64,000 nucleotides of DNA. Origin: Streptomyces canus. GTDB taxonomy: Bacteria; Actinomycetota; Actinomycetes; Streptomycetales; Streptomycetaceae. This document shows, one piece after another, positions 53,794-62,201 of the stretch. The notes beneath the pieces are model-generated. The model was not told the origin of the DNA and did no database searches. It saw only the letters and a program-made list of their open reading frames with translations. How positions within the stretch are numbered: the stretch's first letter is position 1; each line of letters opens with the position of its first letter. The position numbers were made by a program, and so were the translations under genes. Where the stretch lies: contig NZ_KQ948673.1 of assembly GCF_001514145.1 (NCBI RefSeq), positions 147,963 to 211,962 of the forward strand. Direction: 5' to 3'.

Positions 53794-55014
53794 TTACTGC
53801 CCCCCATTGATTCCGTCCCCCATTGATTCCGTCCGACCCGCGATCGCGGTGCGGTACCCCTCCACCAGGCGCTCGAGGCCGACGGCCGGGCTGAAGCCCT
53901 GCTCGTAACGGCGCCGGGCCGCCTGGCCCATCTCCCGGTTGCGGGCCGTTTCGGCCGCGATCCGGCGTATGCAGGACGCGAGCGAGGCTGCCTCGCCCGG
54001 CCGGTGCAGCAGTCCGGTCACACCGTCCTCGACGAGTTCGACGAACGCGCCGTGTCCGGCGGCGACGGTCGGCACCCCTGCCGCCATCGCCTCGACCGCC
54101 ACCAGGCCGAACGCCTCCAGCCACGTCGAAGGAGCCACCACGGCGACGGAGCGGGCGATGACCTTCCGGCACTCCGCCGTGTCCAGCAGGCCGGCGTACC
54201 GTACGTCGTCCCGGCCCGCCGCCCAGGCGGTCACCTCTCGCTCCAGCGGCCCGGTGCCGGCGATCACGAGTGGCACGCCCACACCGCCGCCCGCCGCGAT
54301 CTCGTCCCACGCGGTCATGAGCAGCCGCACGCCCTTGGCCTCCGCGAGCCGGCCGAGATAGAGCACGTGCTCGCCGTCACCCTCTCGGCGAGTGCCCGGC
54401 TCCGGCACGAAGTTGTGCTTCACCGCCAGCCGCTCGGCCGGCATGCCGGACCGCACCAGGACGTCGCGCTGCGCCGCGGAGATGCAGAAGAAGCGCTCCA
54501 CGCCGGACCACCACCGCCGCCGGTTGACCGACAGGCTGACGGCGAGCGGCACGGTCGCCAGGCGGGAGTTGCGGTAGCAGCCGTGCCGGACGGCGGGCAG
54601 CGGCGAGGACCCGACGCACTCGGTGCACGGCCGGCCGTCCCGCTGCAGCGTGCCGGGAGGGCAGACCTGGGTGTAGTTGTGCAGCGTGGCCACGGCGGGC
54701 ACGCCGGCGTCGGCGCATGCGGCAAGCACCGCGGGCGACAGCAGCGGGAAGACGTTGTGGATGTGGACCACGTCGGGCCGGTCGGTGCGAAGCCGGGCGG
54801 TGAGCTCCTTGCGGACCCCCGGGTTCCACGGCACGAGGAGCGGCACCGCGACCTTGCCGAGCAGGGACCGGGCGGCGATGTCGTCGCTGCGCCGCTCGAA
54901 CACCTCGACCCGGTGGCCGGCCGAGCGCAGCAACTCCACCTCCTGGTCGACGACCTTGTTCTCTCCGCTCGGCTGCGCCGAGGCGTAACGGTTGTGCACC
55001 ACCAGGACGTGCAT
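53794..55014 (-). CDS. Glycosyltransferase family 4
   Basis: 406 aa. N-terminal HNRYASAQPSGENKVVDQEV is the typical acceptor-binding domain, with a Cys cluster (TQVCPPGTLQRDGRPCTECV). The C-terminal GT-B domain has VLYLGRLAEAKGVRLLMTAW, VAPSTWLEAFGLVAVEAMAA and the E-x7-E pair. A retaining sugar transferase using a nucleotide sugar. The tail after GRTES (MGDGINGGQ) results from a 16-bp duplication. The gene follows the O-antigen ligase gene after 2 bases. Confidence 0.9.
   Translation of the reverse strand: MHVLVVHNRYASAQPSGENKVVDQEVELLRSAGHRVEVFERRSDDIAARSLLGKVAVPLLVPWNPGVRKELTARLRTDRPDVVHIHNVFPLLSPAVLAACADAGVPAVATLHNYTQVCPPGTLQRDGRPCTECVGSSPLPAVRHGCYRNSRLATVPLAVSLSVNRRRWWSGVERFFCISAAQRDVLVRSGMPAERLAVKHNFVPEPGTRREGDGEHVLYLGRLAEAKGVRLLMTAWDEIAAGGGVGVPLVIAGTGPLEREVTAWAAGRDDVRYAGLLDTAECRKVIARSVAVVAPSTWLEAFGLVAVEAMAAGVPTVAAGHGAFVELVEDGVTGLLHRPGEAASLASCIRRIAAETARNREMGQAARRRYEQGFSPAVGLERLVEGYRTAIAGRTESMGDGINGGQ
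53801..53832 (-). repeat. 16-bp tandem duplication at the GT4 3' end
   Basis: CCCCCATTGATTCCGT occurs twice in direct succession on the plus strand. Sixteen is not a multiple of three, so the duplication changes the reading frame of the last GT4 codons. Confidence 0.9.
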
Positions 55015-55016
55015 GC

Positions 55017-56321
55017 TCACGTCGCCTCCGATCTCTGGGCCCAGCGCGGGACGCGTCGTCGACGGACTTCGGGCGTCGAGAGCGGAGCGGGCTCGGCCGG
55101 TGCCGCGAGGAGCGAGGCGGCCAGTGCCAGGTGCAGCAGATACGGTGAGGCGTCGCCCAGGCCGACCTCGGTGTACGACGCGATCCCGCAGTAGCTGATC
55201 AGGAAGATCGCGCAGGCCCTCTGCAGCGACGGTGGCCGCAGTAGCGCGACGCCGCCCAGCACGATGATGATCGCCGCGACCAGAGTGACGCCGATCAGAC
55301 CCTGCTCGTTGTAGACGGCCAGCCAGCTGTTGTCGATCGGCAGCCCGCCGAACGACTTGTCCCCCAGGCCCACGCCGAACACCTGCTCCGAGGTCGACCG
55401 GTGCGCGGCCAGAAGAGCGTCCCAGACCTTGGCCCGGCCGGTGAGGCTGGAGAAGTTCTCCTGGCTCTGCCCGCGCAGGAACCACGCCTGCAGCGCGGAG
55501 GCGAACACCACCGCGGCCACCGTGGCGCACAGCACCGCCCAGGTGAAGAACCGGCGGGCGGCGGCGCTGGTCAGGATGAGCGAGCCGATCGCCAGCACGA
55601 GCCCCACGAGCAGGCCGAGCGTGGCCGTCCGGGTATGGGTCAACGCGAGCAGGGCGAGCGACGGCACGATGACGACCGCCGCGCTCACCCGGTCGGTCCG
55701 GCGGCCCAGCAGGAGCAGCACGGTGAGCCCGATGACCACCGCGGCGTACTGTCCGATCTGCGGCGGGGTGAGCGGCCACAACGCGCCGACGAGGCGTCCC
55801 TCGTATTCGTCGGCCAAAGCCGCGCCCGGTGAGACGACCAGGCCGGCGGCCACCGTTCCGAGGACCGCGAAGTACACCCGGATGTGGGGCCGGACGAACG
55901 TCAGGCCGCCATCCCACCAGCGGCTGAGCAGCCACAGCGTGCCGACGAAGAGAGCCAGCCGGAAGCAGCGGAACAGCGCGCCGAACCCGGACTCCAGGTG
56001 CGCGCTGGAGATCACGCTCACCACCAGGAGCAGGGTGAGCAGGAGCACGTAGGCGCTGGCTCGGATACGCAGCCGGGCATTGACCAAGAGCGCCAGCGCG
56101 AACGCGGCGACCAGTGCGCCCATGGTGACCAACTGGATGAGGGAACGGGGCAGCGGGATGATCGTCTTCGCCCCGGTGGAGCCGAGCGTGTTGAGGATCA
56201 GCAGTCCCCAGACCGTCCCGACGAGCTTAGGTGTGCCGGCCGGGAGCGGTTCGGCGCCGGGCCGCGTGTCCGCCGGGTCCGTTGTGCCCGGCAGGCCGCC
56301 GTGCCGCAGGTCTCCGCCCAT
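55017..56321 (-). CDS. O-antigen ligase/polymerase (Wzy/WaaL-like) membrane protein
   Basis: 434 aa; the ATG at 56321 has AGGTGG 5 bases upstream, and a GTG 3 codons earlier is possible. About 11 membrane helices with a large external loop. LALTHTRTATLGLLVGLVLA and GVGLGDKSFGGLPIDNSWLA carry the Wzy_C-type motif. It would polymerise repeat units or ligate the glycan to an acceptor on the outer face. It starts 1 base after the beta-helix lipoprotein stop. Confidence 0.87.
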   Translation of the reverse strand: MGGDLRHGGLPGTTDPADTRPGAEPLPAGTPKLVGTVWGLLILNTLGSTGAKTIIPLPRSLIQLVTMGALVAAFALALLVNARLRIRASAYVLLLTLLLVVSVISSAHLESGFGALFRCFRLALFVGTLWLLSRWWDGGLTFVRPHIRVYFAVLGTVAAGLVVSPGAALADEYEGRLVGALWPLTPPQIGQYAAVVIGLTVLLLLGRRTDRVSAAVVIVPSLALLALTHTRTATLGLLVGLVLAIGSLILTSAAARRFFTWAVLCATVAAVVFASALQAWFLRGQSQENFSSLTGRAKVWDALLAAHRSTSEQVFGVGLGDKSFGGLPIDNSWLAVYNEQGLIGVTLVAAIIIVLGGVALLRPPSLQRACAIFLISYCGIASYTEVGLGDASPYLLHLALAASLLAAPAEPAPLSTPEVRRRRVPRWAQRSEAT

Positions 56322-56322
56322 C

Positions 56323-57855
56323 TCAACCACCTGCCCGTGCGCGGAAGGTGCTGCCGGTGTCCTGCCGGTACGGCGCGCCCTGCCACTCCTGGAAGGTGAG
56401 CACCCGGCTCGGGTCGTGGGCGACGAACTTCCACGGGCCGAGGTAGACGTTGTCGTGCCAGCGGTTGTGCTGCTTGAGGGTGATCGCGTCGGCCACCTTC
56501 TCGCCCTTGTACGGCGACCAGTCGGGATAGGTGCCGTAGTTGGAGAGGACCGCCATGCGGTCGCACTTCTCCGTGCACTTGACGACGGACATGTCCAGCA
56601 CGAAGCGGTTGTCGTGGATGTCCACCCGCTGGGTCTTCCACCGGCAGTCGTCGTAGAGCGGTGGCTTGGCGATCGCCGGCTTCGCGCAGCGGTCGGTGTT
56701 CTTCACCAGCGGGGTGCAGTCACCGGACGAGGTGTTGGCCGGGCTGTTGCAGAACCGGTCGGCGTTCTCCCACAGGGTGATCCCCGACCAGTTGTCCTCC
56801 AGCAGGTTCCGATAGATCTCGATCTTGTCGGTGCGGGCCTTGATCCGTGGTTCGCCACCGGACTCGGACAGGTAGACGGTCGCGAACGGGAAGTTGTCGC
56901 CGCCCTCGGCCGCGGCGCGGCCCTCGACCCAGTTGTTCCGCCGGATCGTGTTGTTCCGGATGACCGCGTTGTAGCTGATCTCGTAGATCAGCGCGGCGCC
57001 GTCGTTGGCCTCGATCACGTTGTTCTCGATGCGGAAGTCGTTGTTGTTGGTGTCCGCCCACAACCCGGTGCCGCGGTTGTCGTGCACCCAGTTGCCGCGC
57101 ACGTCGGCGCCGTCGACTGCCCAGAACTTGATGCCTCCGGTGCAGCCGCAGCCCTTCCGCCGCCGCTCCCAGTCGCCGGTGTTGTTGCCCACGATCTCGT
57201 TGTCCTCGACCACCAGACCGGTGATACGGCCGCTGCCCTTGTAGGCGTTCATGCCGTACTGGCCGTTGTCGCGCAGGCAGCTGGCGCGGACCTGCTGGCG
57301 GGCGCCCGCCATCAGTCCGGCGCCGGAGTTGTTCTGGATCGTCGCGTGCTCGATCACCCACCCGTCGGCCGAGTCGTGGTTGACCACGCCCTCGTCCAGC
57401 GGCGCCACGAAACGCTCCACGGTCAGGTAGCGGATGGTGACGTCGCGGGCGGTGCCGCTGAACGCGTACTGGCTCTTCTTCCCGCCGTCGAGCACCGCAC
57501 CGGGCGCACCGATGTAGCGGTCCCCCTCCTTGGGGACGACCTGGGCGAAGCGGTCCGGGTCGAGCCTGTGCTTGCCCGGTCGAAGCCAGAACGTGGTGTG
57601 CGGGGGGTTGCTCATGGTCTTCGCCGCCAGGTCACCGACCACCGCGGGGTCGACCGTCACCGCACCCGCCGGCGGCTCGGCCGGCCCGGCGGCGGGCTTG
57701 GCGCACACCTGGGCCACGGCTCGGCCGCCGGACGTGGTCGGCGCGGCGGTCGGCTCCGCGCCCCGGGCGCCCGGGGCCCCTGAGGTGCTGTCACAGCCGG
57801 TCGCCAGCAGGGCCAGCGCCAGGGGTGCCGCCGACCACGCCCAGTGCCGCATCAT
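56323..57855 (-). CDS. Parallel beta-helix lipoprotein
   Basis: 510 aa. The lipobox LLATGC gives lipidated Cys 21 after a short signal. Residues 80-440 are right-handed beta-helix (RHH) repeats rich in Asn ladders: HATIQNNSGAGLMAG, DNEIVGNNTGDW, NWVHDNRGTGLWADTNNNDF, NNVIEANDGAALIYE, NNTIRRNNW. Such folds are polysaccharide lyases, epimerases or binding proteins. With a heparinase-like gene upstream it may trim or modify the exported glycan. A Cys-rich insertion (RRRKGCGCTGG) is odd. Preceded by an inverted repeat. Confidence 0.85.
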   Translation of the reverse strand: MMRHWAWSAAPLALALLATGCDSTSGAPGARGAEPTAAPTTSGGRAVAQVCAKPAAGPAEPPAGAVTVDPAVVGDLAAKTMSNPPHTTFWLRPGKHRLDPDRFAQVVPKEGDRYIGAPGAVLDGGKKSQYAFSGTARDVTIRYLTVERFVAPLDEGVVNHDSADGWVIEHATIQNNSGAGLMAGARQQVRASCLRDNGQYGMNAYKGSGRITGLVVEDNEIVGNNTGDWERRRKGCGCTGGIKFWAVDGADVRGNWVHDNRGTGLWADTNNNDFRIENNVIEANDGAALIYEISYNAVIRNNTIRRNNWVEGRAAAEGGDNFPFATVYLSESGGEPRIKARTDKIEIYRNLLEDNWSGITLWENADRFCNSPANTSSGDCTPLVKNTDRCAKPAIAKPPLYDDCRWKTQRVDIHDNRFVLDMSVVKCTEKCDRMAVLSNYGTYPDWSPYKGEKVADAITLKQHNRWHDNVYLGPWKFVAHDPSRVLTFQEWQGAPYRQDTGSTFRARAGG

Positions 57856-57872
57856 GGCCCCCACGCGCCCCC

Positions 57873-58044
57873 CTTGGGGGTGTGGTGAAAGTCCCGCACA
57901 GCGCCCACAGCGCCCGGCACGCACCCTCGCCGCACCGGCCGAAGACCCAGGCAGCGACTCCCCATCGAGGGCGTTCGTCCGGTACGCCGAGGGCACGCAC
58001 CGGACACCGCGGGCATGGCAGGTGACTTTCACGACGCCCCCAAG
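57873..58044. repeat. Long-range 21-bp inverted repeat upstream of the lipoprotein gene
   Basis: CTTGGGGGTGTGGTGAAAGTC (57873-57893, 19 of 21 bases matching) and the inverted copy at 58024-58044 enclose 130 bases. The right arm contains the stop codon of the heparinase-like gene. The arms could pair in the operon mRNA. Confidence 0.7.
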
Positions 58045-60008
58045 CCGCGGAACCCGAGCACAGTGGTGAAGCCCTCCGTGCCGTCGGCGAAGCCGGTGCC
58101 GACGAGCGTCGTCGAGGGTTCCTTGCGCCCGAATCCGGCGGAGTACCAGCCGAGCGGCGGGTCGGTCTCGCCGCGATGGGCCCGCCAGGACAGCTGCCCG
58201 GGCAGGTCGAGCACCGCGGAGCGTCCTTCGCCGTCCACGATCCACGTGAGCACTGCCCTGTTCCCCACCAGGTCCACGGCGATCGCCGGACCGAGGTGGA
58301 ACGCGAGGCGTACGTCCCGGCGGGGGCCGCGCACTTCGTCGACCACCCGCAACTCCTGGCTCTCAGCGCTCAGTTCCACCGTGCGGCGGTGCACGGAGCC
58401 CTGGTAACCGTCGTGCTCGGCACACCAGCGGGCCGTCCCCCCGTCGGAGGTGCCGGATGTGTCGGCGACCAGGACGCTGCTCTCGGCATGCCGGGTCCAC
58501 AGGAACGGGCCGCCGGAGACGGACTGGTCACCGCCGTCCAGCTGCAGGGTGTTGTGGCCGAGGGTCGAGCGGAAGTACTGCCGCCACTCGGGCTGACCGT
58601 GGTAGCAGAACGTCCCCGGGTCGGCGAGCACGTCGACGCCGTCGTGCCGGACCTCCACGGACAGCGCGTCCGCGTGGGCATGCGCGGCGATGGACAGGAA
58701 GCCGTGCGGACCGCCGTCGCAGCGGCACCAGATCTCCTCCGGACCGCGCAGGATGGTCATGCCGGCGTCGGCGAAGTGGGCCGGTCGGCTTGCCGGGCGG
58801 GTCACGGCCGGTACGGTTCCCTTTTCCGGGTACGGCCGGATGAGCGCGGCCAGCAGGGGGGTGCGCACATCGGTGCCGGTCACCGCCGGCCACCAGGCGA
58901 GCCGGCCGAACACGGCGTCCCCGGTGGCCAGCAGCGAGGCCCAGCGGTCGGTATCCGCGCCGTCCACGACCAGACCGTGTCCGTCGTCCGCGTCTCCCTG
59001 GCGCGGCGGCCGCAGCCGGTTGTCCACGACGGCCGCGAGCGCGTCGGTCATCCGCAGCAGTACGAGCCGGACGGTCGGGGGGATCGGCACGCGGGCGGCG
59101 TCCGCCTCGGCCACCGCGGCCAGGCCCAACTCCAGTACGAGTCCGTGGTATTCGGTGGCCAGCTCGCGATTGAGGCCGGAGAGGTAGGTGTTGCCGCGCA
59201 GATGCCGCTCCAGCGACCGCAGCGCGCCGGTCCGCCAACGCTCCGACGAGGGGAACCAGTCGAAGGCGCAGGCCGCTGCGAACTGCCCGGCGGCCTCCGC
59301 GATGACGTGGTTGTTCGCCGAAGAGCCCCGGCTGGGGAAGGCGGCCAGCCAGCGCTGGTGGTGCCAGATCTGGTTCAGCGCCACCTGGTTGCCCTCGAAC
59401 AGGCCGGCCGCGCCGGGCCAGCCGTCGAGCAGCCGGCGGATCCACACCCAGGACAGCAGCCGGATGCCCAGCTCGATGCCGCTGATCCAGTGCACGCCGC
59501 GCAGCGGCGGGTTGGCCTCCCACCACGAGCGCAGGTGCTCGGCCACGCGCTCCGCGTACCGCTCGTCCCCGATGACCGCGTACGCGGCGGCGAGCACGGT
59601 GAGGTACTGGTGCCGGGACGGCTCCCAGATCTGCTTGATGTCCCCGACCGCGTCCTCGTTGCGGTACGGCACGTCAAAGGCGTAGCCCGACGGGGCCCGG
59701 CGACCGGTCTTCGGGTCGCGCCACCAGTCCGGGTCGGCCAAGTCGTCGCGGACCACCCCGAAGTACTCGGCGTGCCCGTCCATCAGCCGGTCCGCCTCGG
59801 CGATGAGGCGTTTCGCGGCGTCCGAGGGTATGGCGGCGGTCGTCCCGGCGGGCAGTACCGCGGTGAACCGGGCGTCGGGCACGTTCGGGCAGTTCGGCGG
59901 CGCCGACCGCCACCGCCGCCTGCGCACCGCGTCGCCCACCCGGCCGCCGACCTCCCGCGGTCCCATCCGGGACAGCCGCCGCAGGTACCAGCCCGCGCTC
60001 ATCGTCAT
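58029..60008 (-). CDS. Heparinase II/III-like protein
   Basis: 659 aa. The start ATG at 60008 shares a base with the previous gene's TAA stop. An alpha/alpha toroid (about 80-380; VGDIKQIWEPSRHQYLTVL, NPPLRGVHWISGIELGIRLL, SRGSSANNHVIAEAAGQFA) is followed by a beta-sandwich with AHAHADALSVEVRHDGVDVL and FRSTLGHNTLQLDG. These are the conserved blocks of polysaccharide lyase family-like proteins of bacterial capsule clusters. No signal peptide, so its role is likely biosynthetic or editing rather than degradation. Adjacent to a dehydrogenase-Gfo fusion, a common pair. Confidence 0.88.
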   Translation of the reverse strand: MTMSAGWYLRRLSRMGPREVGGRVGDAVRRRRWRSAPPNCPNVPDARFTAVLPAGTTAAIPSDAAKRLIAEADRLMDGHAEYFGVVRDDLADPDWWRDPKTGRRAPSGYAFDVPYRNEDAVGDIKQIWEPSRHQYLTVLAAAYAVIGDERYAERVAEHLRSWWEANPPLRGVHWISGIELGIRLLSWVWIRRLLDGWPGAAGLFEGNQVALNQIWHHQRWLAAFPSRGSSANNHVIAEAAGQFAAACAFDWFPSSERWRTGALRSLERHLRGNTYLSGLNRELATEYHGLVLELGLAAVAEADAARVPIPPTVRLVLLRMTDALAAVVDNRLRPPRQGDADDGHGLVVDGADTDRWASLLATGDAVFGRLAWWPAVTGTDVRTPLLAALIRPYPEKGTVPAVTRPASRPAHFADAGMTILRGPEEIWCRCDGGPHGFLSIAAHAHADALSVEVRHDGVDVLADPGTFCYHGQPEWRQYFRSTLGHNTLQLDGGDQSVSGGPFLWTRHAESSVLVADTSGTSDGGTARWCAEHDGYQGSVHRRTVELSAESQELRVVDEVRGPRRDVRLAFHLGPAIAVDLVGNRAVLTWIVDGEGRSAVLDLPGQLSWRAHRGETDPPLGWYSAGFGRKEPSTTLVGTGFADGTEGFTTVLGFRGLGAS

Positions 60009-62176
60009 TACGCCCTCGCCAAGGTCACCGGTGCGCCGCCGGCCAGGCCGGCCTGCACGGCGAGGGTGGCCGCCGTGGTGGCGACCAGGGACTCCAGCGG
60101 CACCGGCATCGGCCCGCCGGTCCGTACGGCCTTGATGAACGCGGCCAGCTCGGCGTTCTGGCCCTTGTCCCGGGCCTTGGGCAGCCGGGAGCTGACCCAC
60201 TTCTTGCGGCCGTGGACCGAGGCCCGGACGAAGTCGTCGAGCCGCAGCACCTTCCCGTCCGCGACCAGGTCCAGCGTCTCCTTGGGGAAGCCGGGCGCGC
60301 CGGTGGTGACGTAGCTGATGGCGGCGGTGGACCCGTCCGGGTAGCGCAGGACGATCTGCAGGTCCTCGTTGCCGGACGGGGCGACCGCGTACACCGAGAC
60401 CGGATCGGCATCGAGCAGCCAGCTCGCCGTGTCGATGAAGTGTCCGCCCTCGCCGGCGAACCGCGAGCCCTCGGTGCCCTGTTGGAGGTACCAGCTGCCG
60501 TGCGCCAACGTGCCCGCGTTGACCAGGTAGCGAAGGCTCGCCGGACCGGTCCGGGCGCCGAACCGCTGCCTGGCCTCCTGCAGCAGCGGCGCGAACCGGC
60601 GGTTGAAGCCCACCTGCAGCCGGTCGTTGCCGGACTCCTCCACCGCCGCGAGCACACCGGCCAGCTCGTCCTCGGTCAGCGCCAGGGGCTTCTCCACGAA
60701 CACCGTCTTGCCGGCGAGGAGCGCCTTCCGGGTCAGTTCGGCGTGCGAGCTGTGCCGCGTCACCACGAACACCGCGTCGATGGACTTGTCGCCGAGCACG
60801 GCGTCGAGATCGGTGGTCGCCTCGGCGAAGCCGAACTTCCGCTGCGCGTTGGCCGCGGACAGCGCCGTCGTGGTGACGACGGTCGACAACTCGACGCCGT
60901 CGCGCTGTGTCAGGTGCGGCAGCAGCATCGACGTCGCGTAGTTCCCCGCGCCGACGAACGCGAGGCGCACCGGCGTCTTGGCGGCCCGGGCCGGACTCGG
61001 CTTCACGTTCACCGTGGGCACGGCCACCGCCGGAGATTCCGCTTCCACCCCTTGTTCGGGGTATCGGAACAGCGCGGTGATGGCCTTCAGGTCGCCGTCC
61101 TTCAGGCGCTGGTACGTCTCGACGGCGTCGTCGAAGTCGGCGACGTGGGAGATCAGGGGCTCCACGTCGACCTTGCCGCGGGCGGCGAGGTCGAGGAAGC
61201 AGGCCAGGTTGCGGCGCTCGGTCCAGCGCACGTAGCCGATCGGGTAGTCGCGGCCCTCGATCTCGTACGCCGGGTCGTAGCGCCCGGGGCCGTAACTGCG
61301 GGAGAACCGGACGTCGAGTTCCTTCTCGTAGTACGCGTTCCACGGCAGGTCCAGGCGGCACTTGCCGATGTCGACGACCCGGCCGCGGTCCCGGCAGAGC
61401 CGGGCGGCCAGCTCGACGGGCTGGTTGCTGCCACCGCCGGCGGCCAGGTACACCTGGTCCACGCCGTGACCGCCGGTGAGCTCGGCGACGGCGGCCTCCA
61501 CGGCCGCGGACTCGGGATCGCCGCAGGCCGCGGCGCCCAGGCGCTCGGCCAGTTCACAGCGCACCGGGTCGGGGTCGACCCCGACGACGCGGACTCCCGA
61601 GGCGGCCAGAAGCTGCACCACCAGTTGCCCGATCAGCCCGAGACCGATGACCAGCGCCACCTCACCGAGCTGCGGTTCGCCCTGACGGACGCCCTGCATC
61701 GCGATCGACCCGACGGTGCCGAAGGCGGCATGCCGCGGCGCGAGGCCGTCCGGCACCGGGGCGTAGAGGTTCTTCGGCACCCAGTTCAGCTCGGCATGCA
61801 GCGCGTGCTCGTTGCCGGCGCAGGCCACGAGGTCGCCGACCTTCACGTCGTCGATGCCGGCGCCGACCTCCTCGACCACCCCGCACAACGAGTAGCCCAG
61901 CGGCGTGTAGGAGTCCAGCTTGCCCATCACCTTGCGGTACGTGGCGGGCACCCCGTTGGTGGCCACGCTCTGCATGACCTTGGCCACCTGGTCCGGCCGT
62001 GACCGGGCCTTGCCCAGCATCGACATGCCGGCCTCGGACACCTTCATGAGCTCGGTCCCGGTGGAGATCAGCGAGTAGACGCTGCGGACCAGCACACCGC
62101 CCGGCTTGCACCCCGGCACCGGTACGTCGAGCACCGCCAGCTCGCCGCTCTTGTAGTTCTGAACAACCTGTTTCAC
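60008..62176 (-). CDS. Bidomain oxidoreductase: zinc-type alcohol dehydrogenase fused to Gfo/Idh/MocA
   Basis: 722 aa; GTG at 62176 with GAGGAG 5 bases upstream. Residues 1-350 are a medium-chain dehydrogenase (LISTGTELMKVSEAGMSML, VGDLVACAGNEHALHAE, VALVIGLGLIGQLVVQLLAA). Residues 390-722 are a Gfo/Idh/MocA dehydrogenase (VRLAFVGAGNYATSMLLPHL, VFVEKPLALTEDELAGVLAA, FAGEGGHFIDTASWLL). Fused 'bi-domain-containing oxidoreductases' recur next to heparinase-like and asparagine synthase genes in glycan operons. They may make an oxidised amino sugar, by inference. It lies 25 bases after asnB. Confidence 0.9.
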   Translation of the reverse strand: MKQVVQNYKSGELAVLDVPVPGCKPGGVLVRSVYSLISTGTELMKVSEAGMSMLGKARSRPDQVAKVMQSVATNGVPATYRKVMGKLDSYTPLGYSLCGVVEEVGAGIDDVKVGDLVACAGNEHALHAELNWVPKNLYAPVPDGLAPRHAAFGTVGSIAMQGVRQGEPQLGEVALVIGLGLIGQLVVQLLAASGVRVVGVDPDPVRCELAERLGAAACGDPESAAVEAAVAELTGGHGVDQVYLAAGGGSNQPVELAARLCRDRGRVVDIGKCRLDLPWNAYYEKELDVRFSRSYGPGRYDPAYEIEGRDYPIGYVRWTERRNLACFLDLAARGKVDVEPLISHVADFDDAVETYQRLKDGDLKAITALFRYPEQGVEAESPAVAVPTVNVKPSPARAAKTPVRLAFVGAGNYATSMLLPHLTQRDGVELSTVVTTTALSAANAQRKFGFAEATTDLDAVLGDKSIDAVFVVTRHSSHAELTRKALLAGKTVFVEKPLALTEDELAGVLAAVEESGNDRLQVGFNRRFAPLLQEARQRFGARTGPASLRYLVNAGTLAHGSWYLQQGTEGSRFAGEGGHFIDTASWLLDADPVSVYAVAPSGNEDLQIVLRYPDGSTAAISYVTTGAPGFPKETLDLVADGKVLRLDDFVRASVHGRKKWVSSRLPKARDKGQNAELAAFIKAVRTGGPMPVPLESLVATTAATLAVQAGLAGGAPVTLARA

Positions 62177-62201
62177 CCGAGCTCCTCTTGTTTCCACGCC
62201 G

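Noticed and set aside
57791..58000. Small minus-strand frame between the lipoprotein and heparinase-like genes
   Set aside because: It overlaps the lipoprotein start, has no ribosome site and no recognisable domain; treated as spacer.
58176..60314. Plus-strand frame of about 700 codons opposite the heparinase-like gene
   Set aside because: No recognisable motif, antisense composition, and the opposite strand matches a known family end to end.
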